Assembly: GCA_977006965.1 (NCBI GenBank) | Contig: OZ345372.1 | Span: forward strand, 1,426,001 to 1,490,000 | Origin: Phymatolithon calcareum | Taxonomy: Eukaryota > Rhodophyta > Florideophyceae > Hapalidiales | DNA: 64,000 nt | Direction: 5' to 3' | Shown: piece by piece, positions 13,441 through 22,360 of the stretch | Position numbering within the stretch: the stretch's first letter is position 1 | How the letters are laid out: every line of letters begins with the position of its first letter | Notes under the pieces: model-generated | Database searches by the model: none | What the model was told of the DNA's origin: nothing | Seen by the model: the letters and a program-made list of their open reading frames with translations, nothing else | Made by a program: the position numbers and the translations under genes

Positions 13441-14507
13441 TCTCCTGGGACATCGACATTCCCTGAACTTGCTAGCACTGCTTGTTATACGAAGTGCAAA
13501 CGTAAAGCGCGACTTCATGTAGGACCAGTACCGAAGCACGCAATGAAAAACACACTAGTCGAAGAATGATTTTAATGGCATTTCGAAGATTGCGAGTTAT
13601 TTTGTGACGCTGTCGTAGCTGGAGCATATCATTTCATGTAGATTGTATTTGCTTGATGTCTAGAAGCTCCCACGCAAGAGAACAATGGTGACCTCAATAC
13701 CAGCCATGTATGATGCATGTCTCATGCAGACCAGTGGAATGCAATAGAAAAGCAGTAAATAAAGTACTGAGAAACCTCGAGCTTTTGTTTGCACACTGCA
13801 CGATCAGCCCCGTTTCTTCCGGCGAAGGCAGTAACATCTCCATGGCTGATAGCTTTCAGCGTGGAGGGAGAAGTCCTGGAAGGGGATCGCGAGGAAGACC
13901 ACGCACAACTCGTGATAGAGGAGGACGTTTTGGAGTGACCCGAGAAGGTGACGCATCGCATGGGTGGAAAGTGCGCACCCCAGAGTCACATGGTATAATG
14001 CAAGAGGAGGAGTTTACTAATGGCTTTCTCTCGGATAAAGCAAAGCTTTTCTGCGTATCTGCTATAGAGAAACTCAAGATTGAACTGCAGGCTCAACACT
14101 TATCAACAAGTCACGTGGACCATGTCGTCCTCTTTTGTGGAGATTTGCTGCGACATTGCAAGATTTGGATGAATGAATGGCTTGCTCTACATTCTAATGA
14201 AGCGGCACCCATTCGAATGCGTGACCTCTATCAGTACTTAGGCATTCTTCTTGTATCTCATTTAACGGGCTTGAGTTTTGAAAAGACAATCGAAATACAG
14301 AGGGACCTTGGGAGCATTGTTCATTAGCTGGAAAGCATGAGATTCATCAGCAGTCACATTTCGACATACTCTGCAACTGGTCGAGGAGACTTACATACAA
14401 CAACGTGGGGAGCTCAAAGAGACAGGACACAATTTCTGGACACATTTGAGCGAGCGGCATTTAAAATGTCGTGTAGAGTTTTTTTGACCCCAAACCGTAC
14501 GCTTGCC

Positions 14508-14627
14508 ACTCTTGATGATGACTTATACGGCACAAGAGCCTCTTGTGCCGTATAAGTCATCATCAAGAGTGATTTTACCTGATTATCATGTGCTCTTGTC
14601 AAGAGCACATGATAATCAGGTAAAATC
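14508..14627. repeat. Two adjacent perfect palindromes, order A-A'-B'-B
   Basis: Arm A is 14508-14538 and A' 14540-14570, its perfect reverse complement. B' is 14571-14598 and B 14600-14627, also perfect. Joining A directly to B at the shared agag restores a continuous transposase frame (LYGTRAHDNQVKSL), so the A'B' part is an inserted inverted filler copied from both sides of one break point. Confidence 0.9.
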
Positions 14628-14797
14628 CTTGAGCAATCGAAAGGCGGACAAAGAGGGGCATACAGCTGATGCAGTGGCTGACGCATCGTTTCGCGTGACG
14701 CTCATGGTTCGATTTCGCCGCAGGGGGGAAAGTCAGTTGACGAATGTATCGAAGCTTATCGACAACATGATTGAAGGCCGGGGAGAACAAAGTTTGC

Positions 14798-14936
14798 TCT
14801 CTACCTTTGACATCGGATCTATCCTGATAATACCAGAGCACATTCTGCGCAGCCACCCTTTTGTGGGGTGGGGTGGCAACGCAGAATGTGCTCTGGCATT
14901 ATCAGCATAGATAGATCCGATGTCAAAGGTAGAGAG
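14798..14936. repeat. Long inverted repeat at a transposase inversion joint
   Basis: Arms of about 60 nt (14798-14858 and 14876-14936) match with a few differences. The loop contains ccacccttttgtggggtggg. Sequence left of it encodes the transposase on the plus strand, sequence right of it on the minus strand. Confidence 0.85.
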
Positions 14937-15320
14937 TAAATTAATAAGCTCTTTGCTGCCGTAGCCGCGGTCACAAGTCAGCACAAGACCGTGCAACCTC
15001 GGTACTAGAAATGCCTTCGGTGGAGAATAAACGTCGTTTCCTACACTGCGCAACCGCCTTGACAGCCCATGATAGCTCCTCCCTCAGCTTCTTCGTGTCA
15101 CGCGCAGCAATACTGTGTTGCTCAAAGAGTTCAATGGGAACAGGTCCCACGGAATGGGCGTTCTCTTGTCGTTGCACTGATTCGCTTGGTCCGACATGAC
15201 GTCTCCGGTGATAGACCGACCGAAAAAAGAAATTCGATCGCCACATGCGTCGGTAATTTGGCTGAGCACTATGCAGTGCATCGTATCATAGTACTGTCCA
15301 CTCCATTGTGTCAATAGCTC

Positions 15321-15674
15321 ACAGTGTCATTGGCGCGAAGCTGGTCGATGGGAAGAGCTTTCGGGCAAAGTGGGGCATCGCGCTATCATATAAGCCCACT
15401 GGGGCAGCACATGAAATAAATTTCAGGTAATCTGTCGCGCATCTGACCACGTCACCACCAGTCACCACGTGGTGGCGAACGAACTTCTTAGCCGGTCATA
15501 ATCCATAAAGTAGAAAAATTTTCGGCAATCACTAAAAAGTGGTAAAAATATTGCTTGGCACACAGCAGCGAGGCTGTTGCGGTGCTCGAGTACTTCCCCC
15601 TCATCAAGAAACGCAAACTGCTCGGTGGAGCGACTTTCCAAGCAAGTGGGACCAGTGGAATACCAGAGGTCAAT
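15321..15674. other. Region upstream of the 147-aa protein; possible unspliced 5' part
   Basis: No independent gene. The frame of the next gene stays open upstream to about 15555 without an ATG and reads like protein (EYFPLIKKRKLLGGATF), so a short upstream exon ending at an AG near 15568 cannot be excluded. Confidence 0.35.
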
Positions 15675-16118
15675 ATGCTGAGCGAACGTCAGAAAGAGGT
15701 GCTGCGCAATCGCGTGAACGCGGATGTGGATTTGCCGTTGATCGGGGAAGACTATGAGAGTCGTTTGATTGAGAAGGTGATCGACACGGTGGCCCCTGTG
15801 GCAGAGCAGTCGTTTCGCACGTTCTTGCCGGATTGCTACGTTGATTGCATTAAGCTTGCACTGTCGGAAACTATCCCTCTCGAGGAGAGGCGTTCGCAGA
15901 TCACCAATATTCTACGTGGTGAGATTGCACAGCCTCTTGCTCGCGAGCTAAACGCGAATTGTAATGCCAGGTTCGTCCCAGAGAGAATCGAGGGTAGGCT
16001 GTTCAAGGTTATCGCGGAGAAACTTGTGGAGGAAATGGTAGAGTGGACTGTCGGGGAAATTGATGAGCGGATGCAGGCGTCACTCACCCAGTCGCGCGGA
16101 CTAGCCTCCAACGATTAA
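15675..16118 (+). CDS. Unrecognised 147-aa acidic helical protein
   Basis: From the ATG at 15675 the protein starts MLSERQKEVLRNRV. It is predicted to be mostly helical, rich in Glu, Leu, Ile and Arg, with no signal peptide, membrane segment or zinc motif. Heptad-like spacing is visible in RLIEKVIDTVAPVAEQSF and LFKVIAEKLVEEMVEWTVGE. I do not recognise the family. Coding character is supported by the uninterrupted frame, even amino-acid composition and a clear stop before an AT-richer region. The frame also extends about 40 codons upstream of the ATG in protein-like sequence, so the N-terminus may be incomplete. It precedes Raptor on the same strand by about 770 bp. Confidence 0.6.
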   Translation: MLSERQKEVLRNRVNADVDLPLIGEDYESRLIEKVIDTVAPVAEQSFRTFLPDCYVDCIKLALSETIPLEERRSQITNILRGEIAQPLARELNANCNARFVPERIEGRLFKVIAEKLVEEMVEWTVGEIDERMQASLTQSRGLASND

Positions 16119-16884
16119 GTCGGAGAGAGCGCTCCAGAAAATTCCTCGCATGTGAGTGTATAGGACATGTAAAGGAGTGGACGTGAATTTTTTCTGCGGT
16201 ACATGTAGCACGTAGTTGGACATGACTGAGAAGTTGGTGATGAGAGGATTGTCGAAAGCTCGATGAAGATCTAATAAACTGTGGGACTGTTCTCAGCTCA
16301 GCTTCATTCAATTTTCTCTGAAGCTCATGAATCGGAGAGATGCTGCGACGTAGCTCGACGTCGTTGCCAAGACTGTTTTCCGGTTCTGATGTGAGGCGCA
16401 AGGCGCGTTGATCCTCAAACTGTACGTTTCTCCTTCGGTGAGCTGAGCATCGCGATATGATTCGCAGAATCTGGTTTCTTGTAGTCACTTGATCCGATTT
16501 TATGAAAATTGGACCTGTTTTTGTAAAATTCACGATTCGTATCATACAGAAAGCCATGGCAGCTGAGCGAGTCCGGAAATGTACGAAAGTTTTTTGTAAA
16601 AGCTACAGTAGAACAGACTTCACAACCTGCGCTCACTCCATGTCCAGAATAGAACGCATCTCTTATGGTGACCGCGAATCCAGCGCAAACCAACATTGAG
16701 CATCGCGCCGAGCAATTGCTCGCAATGCGCCCGCCTCCTCCTTTATACTCCCGTCCGGCTCACGGGCTCCTGGTCCTCCAGGTGCGCTTCTATTTTCTTT
16801 TCTTGCGTTTCCACGAATAAGTCTTTGCCTGTTGTTAACCTTTTGCGCTTCTTCTGCATTTGCTGAATCTTCGCGGCGTCGGAC
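16119..16884. other. Intergenic region upstream of Raptor
   Basis: No gene is supported. The last 150 bp become CT-rich (cgcccgcctcctcctttatactcc at about 16728-16751, contains a TATA-like tttatact), which may be the Raptor promoter. Confidence 0.35.
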
Positions 16885-19800
16885 ATGTCTTTCCTGCTAC
16901 AGGAAGAGGAGCCATCTGAGGACGACGAGGCTGATAACGCATTTCCCAGTAATGCCCGCCACTGGCCTCATTCCAGTACGACTCGCTCTCGACACGGGAC
17001 ATCCCTTGAATCTCAGGAGTGGCGATCTCGCCCGTCGTGTCAAACTAACAACGGCGTTCTTGTAATGTGTCTCAACATTGGCGTGGACCCTCCGAACATT
17101 CCGCGTCCTCCCATCCGTGGCCGTATGGAATGTTGGTTCGAGCCGGACCTCACGGCGTCGCAAAAATCCGCGATGACCATCAAAGAGCGCATTAATGCGC
17201 AGTACAAAAGATGGCATTCCCTAGGACGCTTCAAGGCCACAACTGACCCAACGCTCTTAGAAGTGCAGAAGATTTGCAGGAATGCGCGCAAGAATGCAAA
17301 GAACGAGCGTGTCATGTTCCATTACAATGGCCATGGTGTCCCCTGGCCAACTCCGACTGGGGAAATCTGGATGTTTAACAGTAACTTTACGAAATACCTT
17401 CCGTTCAACTTGTCTGATTTGCACTCCCTCATCCGCAATCCAAGTTTGTATATCTTCGATTGTGACCATGCCGGCCTCATCGTCAATTATTTTCGACAGC
17501 CCCCTTTGGATGCCCAGCACTATCCAGGTTCATCGGATCAGCATCGTCTCTCCAGTCGCGCTACGGACACTCCTTTCCCAGAGGAAGATTGCATCGTCTT
17601 GGGTTCTTGCGGCAAGGACGAGCAGCTCCCCTTCGACCCCGCTTTACCTGCGGATCTGTTCACAAGCTGTCTCACAACCCCCATCCGAACAGCGCTAATC
17701 TTCTACGCGGGCCGCAGTTTGATAACCGGCATTACCCCGGAGATGATTGACAAAATTCCCGGTGATATGGAATCCCGCAATACTCCAATTGGAGACTTGG
17801 CGAGAATTTTCACAACCATCAGTGATACCATCGCTTGGAACATATTGCCACCGGCTTTATTCCGCCGTCTTTTCCGTCAAGATCTTCTGCTTGCGAGTTT
17901 GATGCGCAATTTCTTGTTGGCGTGTCGAATCATGTCGTTCTATGACCGAACTCCTGTCTCGCTCCCTTCATTGCCGCCATCGCATCATCATCCGCTCTGG
18001 GAATCGTTTGAGTACACAATGGAGCAATATCTTGCTCAGGTGCCGTCTAATTTCCGTATGCAAAAAGCAGCGCAGGCAGAAAATGAATATCGTCAGCGAT
18101 TCACCAGTCCTTCGGCGGATGCAATTGATGGCAACAATAAGGCATCATTGCTTCGGGAGGAGTCGCTTTCATCTGGGTATATGTCGAGTTACAGCAGATA
18201 TCGCATTCCTTTTCAGGCCGGTCACGGACTGACTTCGGGCCCTGTACTGACTCATAACTTGACGTATGAATCGTCTTCGTTCTTCAAGGACCAGATCAAA
18301 GCGTTTGAAGTGTGGTTAGATATGGACAGCGAGGAGACCTATCTGCCGGAACAGTTGCCGATCCTGTTACTGCTGCTGATACAGGGCAACTATCGCGAAA
18401 AAGGCCTTCACTTGCTTGCGCGGTTCTTGCAGATTGGCCCACATGCTGTGGAGGCGGCATTGTCCATCGGAATCTTCCCTTATATGTTGCAGTACCTGTC
18501 GAAGCCATTTCCAGAACTGATGCCAAACCTGGTTTTAATTTGGGGCAAGATTTTGGCTCACGACCCTGAATGCTGTATTGATTTGGGCAAGATCAGAGCA
18601 CACAATCAATTTGTTAAGTTCTTGAAGCCACACACGGATCCTGAGCCGTCTGGAGTACATCTAGCAGTGGGCCTGTTCATTGAATCAGTTTTTGGCACTC
18701 ATCTGGAACTCGCCTATGACTGTCACAAGGATGAAATTCTCCGTATTTGCGAACATCGCATGTTGCATGAGGATCCATTGGTGCGTCGGTGGGCGTGCCT
18801 TTGCATGGCCAAGGTTTTCGCTCACTGTAAATTTGATACCACCGGCAAGGCAGCAGACCTTTTGCACTATGCCGTCGCCATCGCAGATAATGCGTTGTGT
18901 GATGAGGTTCCTGATGTTCGTGCGGCTGGTGTGAGTGCAATTGCAGAAGTTCTCTGTCAAGCGTTGAAACTTGACCGAAATGCTACAGATGCGGTGACTG
19001 CTACATCGCATGTAACTATCGGCCGCTCTTCCTCCGTCCAACCCTATTCAGTCAATGCCCTCGGAGATTATTCTGCTCCTCGCGAGCACTCGTCTCTGGA
19101 AAGTAACCATGCTATGCGAACAGCATCCGGAATATTACCGGGCTCTATTCCCAACCAAAATACTGAAATACCGTCTCGCAGCAGCACCGTAACGTGCGAG
19201 GACGAGCAAATGGTACAAACTGTTTTAAGCAATGGTCATTATGGCATTGTTGAAGCAGCGAATATTCGTGTGGAGGGGTCCCCGAAGGCGCCGACTGTTG
19301 CAATGCAGGTGGTGAATAAGGTGGGCAATATCCTTGCACAAATGGGACTGAATAATTCCAGTGTACTGGTCCGCCGTGAAGTTGCTATTGCGCTTGCTCG
19401 GGCATCAAATCGGAATACAACTCCTTTTGTGAGCGCCGCACAGCAGCGTTCGACAAACGTGTGGCGCTCAGGGGAGAAGGTGAATGACATCTCGAGCTAC
19501 CTTGGCCCGGAGATGGAGAGCTTCTCAAACATGTGGGTCACCCTGCTCGAGTTGGCGTTCGATCCGCACCCAGTTGTCGCTTCCCATGCTCGAGAGAGTT
19601 TTGACGTTATAAGCGCCAATATTTGTGCAAACTTCAGTGATGACGGTGATGTTCAAAACAAACCTGGCGAAAGTGTGACCTCCCAGTATAACCCTGTCAT
19701 GGCACAATCATACGAGTCACAGCGGTCCAACTTAAGTGATCACGAGAATGGACCTGCCGTCATTCACGTTCGAGGCTCGAGTGGTCGTATTGATTTAAAC

Positions 19801-21657
19801 CCACTGGTGCCGCGAGCAGTGGGAAGGATTCCTAGGGTCAATAGTGCAAGCCTCATGAATTTGAACGAATTGGATTCTGGTACCCCGAATGGAACGGCAT
19901 TTCACTTTCCCCGGTTCTTAGCCGACGAACCAGAGCATGCGTTTGAGTCTCCTCCGGGGTCTAGACTCATAGCCGGGTTTTCTAATCTTTTGCGAACATT
20001 GCCATTTGGGCATCCTCCCGCGCCTCAAAATACAATGCAAAGAAACCTCACCGGCAATGGAATGAGAAGTCGGGAAGGGAGTTTGTCAAACATTGATCGA
20101 TTTGCTTCCCCGCATCGCCCGCATCGTCGGAGTCGTTCGTACCAAGTCATTGCGCCTGGAGGAATTGGTACTTTCGGCGATAGCGGTCAGCCCTCTGTGG
20201 TTCAGTCTAGAGCTCCTGTTGAGAAAGCCGTAGATTCCTTGCTTGCGTGGAGCAGTGTGTGCATGTCAACTGTTGCATTCGACAGCAACGGCCCAGATCA
20301 TATGCCTGTACCTGATCCTGTGCCACAGTACACTAAGCTCTGGGATAACATTCTAAATCCTAAGGACGGAAACCAAGGTTCGCGATACGTGGCGAACGCA
20401 ATGGCATGTCTCGCGGAAGGTATGCCCCGAGAGGCGAACAACTGCAGCTTAAACAATTTCACTGAACGCAGTACGTTCGCTATGGGCGCTGGAGGCGGAT
20501 CTGTTATATGCATGGCATTTTTACCTCGGGAAGTGGGCAGAGAAGGGGACCAGTATATTGTAACCGGTGACAGCACCGGCACTGTTGGAGTGTATGACGC
20601 TTTAGATGGTCAGTGCCAGAGTGCATTTGGTATCCCGGGTCCCCCAGGTATTCCAGATGTGGATGTGACTTCTGTTATGTGTCTCAATGGCCAAGATGCA
20701 GATGGAAGTGGTCTGAGCGTTGCACAACATACCCCGCTTATTCTTGCTGGTTCATACGAGGGTCGTGTTGCCGTGTTTCGATCCGATCTCGTTAGCAAAA
20801 AGTATTCGGTCTTGAGCGCATTCCAAGCATCTGGCGGTTCACTTTGGGCAAAGTTGCGGCGAGAGCACTTTGGAGAGACTTGTCCGATATTGGCAGACAG
20901 ATCTCGTGGTGGAATTCTGGGCAACTCAAGGGCCGAGAAGTCTGGAGTCGCTGGTAGGGCTGCAGGGATGGCAAGTCTGTTACGAAGCTCGGGCAACGGC
21001 TTGGTATTAGGCTTTAGGAACTCAAGTGCCTCCCTGTTCTCTGCTGGGTGTGAGGACAATGTGATGAAAGTTTGGGACCTGTCGCAGGAGACTTGCTCTT
21101 GGCAAGGCAAAGTGACCTCAGAGGGGGTATGGGCCACGGCAATCTCGGTACCACCGTGGGAATGGTTCAATAATATTGTCGTGGTGGGTGCGTCTGATGG
21201 AAGTGTATCACTTATAGACACTCGAATGCCGATGACAACTGCGACGAAAGTGGGCATCTTAGGACATTCTCAACCGGTTGTGTCTACAGCGCATGGGCTT
21301 TGGAATGGTGAAGAACGAGGAGAAACAATTGTGTCTGCTGACTGTGAAGGGAATATTATCTTGTGGGATCCCCGTAAGCATAAGCATTTGAAGACCGAGG
21401 CTCATAACACTTGCTTGGCAACAATGGCAGCACATCCTTCCGGGAACTTTATTGCGTCAGGTTCGTTATCGAAATGCGTAAAGGTGTTCCGTGCCAGTAC
21501 GTCGGAGACGAACAACTTTATGATCCGAGATCGTCATAATCGGTACGGAATGAAAGAGCGCATTGCGCCAGTGACGAGTCTTGCGTTCCACCAACAGGAG
21601 TACACGTTGGCTATCGGTTGTTATGACGGTACAGTGACGATGTATGGCAATGAATGA
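16885..21657 (+). CDS. RAPTOR: Raptor, regulatory scaffold subunit of TOR complex 1
   Basis: Raptor presents substrates to the TOR kinase and couples growth to nutrients. The 1590-aa frame has no intron and starts at an ATG. The N-terminal caspase-like (RNC) domain covers about 55-300, with HYNGHG at 146-151, GEIWMFNSNFTKYLP at 159-173 and FDCDHAGLIVNYF from 191, then CLTTPIRTAL. A HEAT/armadillo part spans about 460-900 (LPILLLLLIQGNYREKGL, VRRWACLCMAKVF). A Ser/Pro-rich linker covers about 940-1180. Seven-bladed WD40 repeats fill about 1195-1590 (LFSAGCEDNVMKVWDL, IILWDPRKH). At 1590 aa it is longer than plant or animal Raptor (about 1340); the extra length is mainly in the linker. Raptor's caspase-like domain is not known to be proteolytic. 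Confidence 0.96.
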   Translation: MSFLLQEEEPSEDDEADNAFPSNARHWPHSSTTRSRHGTSLESQEWRSRPSCQTNNGVLVMCLNIGVDPPNIPRPPIRGRMECWFEPDLTASQKSAMTIKERINAQYKRWHSLGRFKATTDPTLLEVQKICRNARKNAKNERVMFHYNGHGVPWPTPTGEIWMFNSNFTKYLPFNLSDLHSLIRNPSLYIFDCDHAGLIVNYFRQPPLDAQHYPGSSDQHRLSSRATDTPFPEEDCIVLGSCGKDEQLPFDPALPADLFTSCLTTPIRTALIFYAGRSLITGITPEMIDKIPGDMESRNTPIGDLARIFTTISDTIAWNILPPALFRRLFRQDLLLASLMRNFLLACRIMSFYDRTPVSLPSLPPSHHHPLWESFEYTMEQYLAQVPSNFRMQKAAQAENEYRQRFTSPSADAIDGNNKASLLREESLSSGYMSSYSRYRIPFQAGHGLTSGPVLTHNLTYESSSFFKDQIKAFEVWLDMDSEETYLPEQLPILLLLLIQGNYREKGLHLLARFLQIGPHAVEAALSIGIFPYMLQYLSKPFPELMPNLVLIWGKILAHDPECCIDLGKIRAHNQFVKFLKPHTDPEPSGVHLAVGLFIESVFGTHLELAYDCHKDEILRICEHRMLHEDPLVRRWACLCMAKVFAHCKFDTTGKAADLLHYAVAIADNALCDEVPDVRAAGVSAIAEVLCQALKLDRNATDAVTATSHVTIGRSSSVQPYSVNALGDYSAPREHSSLESNHAMRTASGILPGSIPNQNTEIPSRSSTVTCEDEQMVQTVLSNGHYGIVEAANIRVEGSPKAPTVAMQVVNKVGNILAQMGLNNSSVLVRREVAIALARASNRNTTPFVSAAQQRSTNVWRSGEKVNDISSYLGPEMESFSNMWVTLLELAFDPHPVVASHARESFDVISANICANFSDDGDVQNKPGESVTSQYNPVMAQSYESQRSNLSDHENGPAVIHVRGSSGRIDLNPLVPRAVGRIPRVNSASLMNLNELDSGTPNGTAFHFPRFLADEPEHAFESPPGSRLIAGFSNLLRTLPFGHPPAPQNTMQRNLTGNGMRSREGSLSNIDRFASPHRPHRRSRSYQVIAPGGIGTFGDSGQPSVVQSRAPVEKAVDSLLAWSSVCMSTVAFDSNGPDHMPVPDPVPQYTKLWDNILNPKDGNQGSRYVANAMACLAEGMPREANNCSLNNFTERSTFAMGAGGGSVICMAFLPREVGREGDQYIVTGDSTGTVGVYDALDGQCQSAFGIPGPPGIPDVDVTSVMCLNGQDADGSGLSVAQHTPLILAGSYEGRVAVFRSDLVSKKYSVLSAFQASGGSLWAKLRREHFGETCPILADRSRGGILGNSRAEKSGVAGRAAGMASLLRSSGNGLVLGFRNSSASLFSAGCEDNVMKVWDLSQETCSWQGKVTSEGVWATAISVPPWEWFNNIVVVGASDGSVSLIDTRMPMTTATKVGILGHSQPVVSTAHGLWNGEERGETIVSADCEGNIILWDPRKHKHLKTEAHNTCLATMAAHPSGNFIASGSLSKCVKVFRASTSETNNFMIRDRHNRYGMKERIAPVTSLAFHQQEYTLAIGCYDGTVTMYGNE

Positions 21658-22360
21658 TGTGGAAATGTGCGGTTCTCTGATGGTGATGTTTGTAACTCCT
21701 GAAGGTTTGATGGTGCTCGCGAGCTGGCTTGTATTTGCGCTTGTGCGTGTGGTTGAAGTCCGCTTTGTATTTTACTAGTTTTGGACCGACTTTGAGTGCT
21801 GCCGAATCTTGGAATTGTACAACTATTTTTTGGGGAGGAGCTTGGTAGACGGCAATAGTTTGGCATGGCTTGGGTCCCTTCAGTTCATCTTTCCTATTTT
21901 ATGTTATAAATCTTCAGACAACCCGTCGTCTCCACAAGGAGCATATTGTTGCAGTCGAGAAAATTGAGGGCGCTCTCAAATTTGAAAAAGGATTGCTTAA
22001 TGATTCCCAAAGAGAGCACTTGAGACGACGTGCTATTGTACTTATTGTTGCTTAGTCTATTCATGAGTAGCTTGGATTCTTTGGCATTGCGAGTGCTTGA
22101 TGGATGCACATAATTGTCATGTAGCGCATTCCCAATAAGCCTGACTTCGTGCTTTTGCCGGCCGCCGAAATTTTCACGTTCAGTGATGCCGTCACTGCAG
22201 TTTTACTTGGGCACAAAATTTGTGCCCAAGCAAGACGGAAAGCAGAAGATGGAGAGTTTGAAATTGTGCGGTTTGTAATCCGCTTTAGGCTTGAGACAGA
22301 GAAAACGAATTGCAAATAAATAAACAGGCACAGAGAGCTTTATAAGAGCAGTACAATAGC
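21658..22360. terminator. 3' intergenic region between convergent Raptor and kinesin genes
   Basis: No gene seen. It must hold both 3' ends. A 25-nt near-perfect palindrome, cttgggcacaaa-a-tttgtgcccaag, lies at 22206-22230. Plus-strand aaataaataaa at about 22312 could serve as a polyadenylation signal. A function of the palindrome in 3'-end formation is a guess. Confidence 0.4.

Larger units (their letters stand above)
10678..13841. other. Gene-poor stretch with dispersed repeats
   Basis: No supported gene over about 3.1 kb; frames up to about 140 codons (12304-12923, both strands) show no domain and no preferred frame. It contains a perfect hairpin at about 11422-11443 (ggaaatcac / gtgatttcc), one copy of the cattcatt repeat (11085-11165), the ACTACAGTGGTCA inverted repeats (13250-13440) and one copy of the 70-bp tail repeat (13338-13406). 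Confidence 0.45.
13842..15320. mobile_element. Rearranged DDE transposase relic (piggyBac-like) with fold-backs
   Basis: On the plus strand, 13842-14327 encodes the N-terminal part of a transposase: an AT-hook-like RGSRGRPRTT segment, then RMRDLYQYLGILLVSHLTGL. After a stop, 14337-14560 continues in another frame (NRTLATLDDDLYGTRA) and 14608-14797 carries SNRKADKEGHTADAVADASF and VRFRRRGESQLTNVS. The following part lies on the minus strand (about 15060-14800: GLVLTCDRGYGSKELINLLS, then DIGSIYADNA). The element has therefore been internally inverted. Two stacked palindromes (14508-14627) interrupt the frame at YGTRA/HDNQVK, and a third (14798-14936) marks the inversion joint. Family assignment rests on the DDD and DRGYGS-type motifs; it is moderate. 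Confidence 0.7.
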
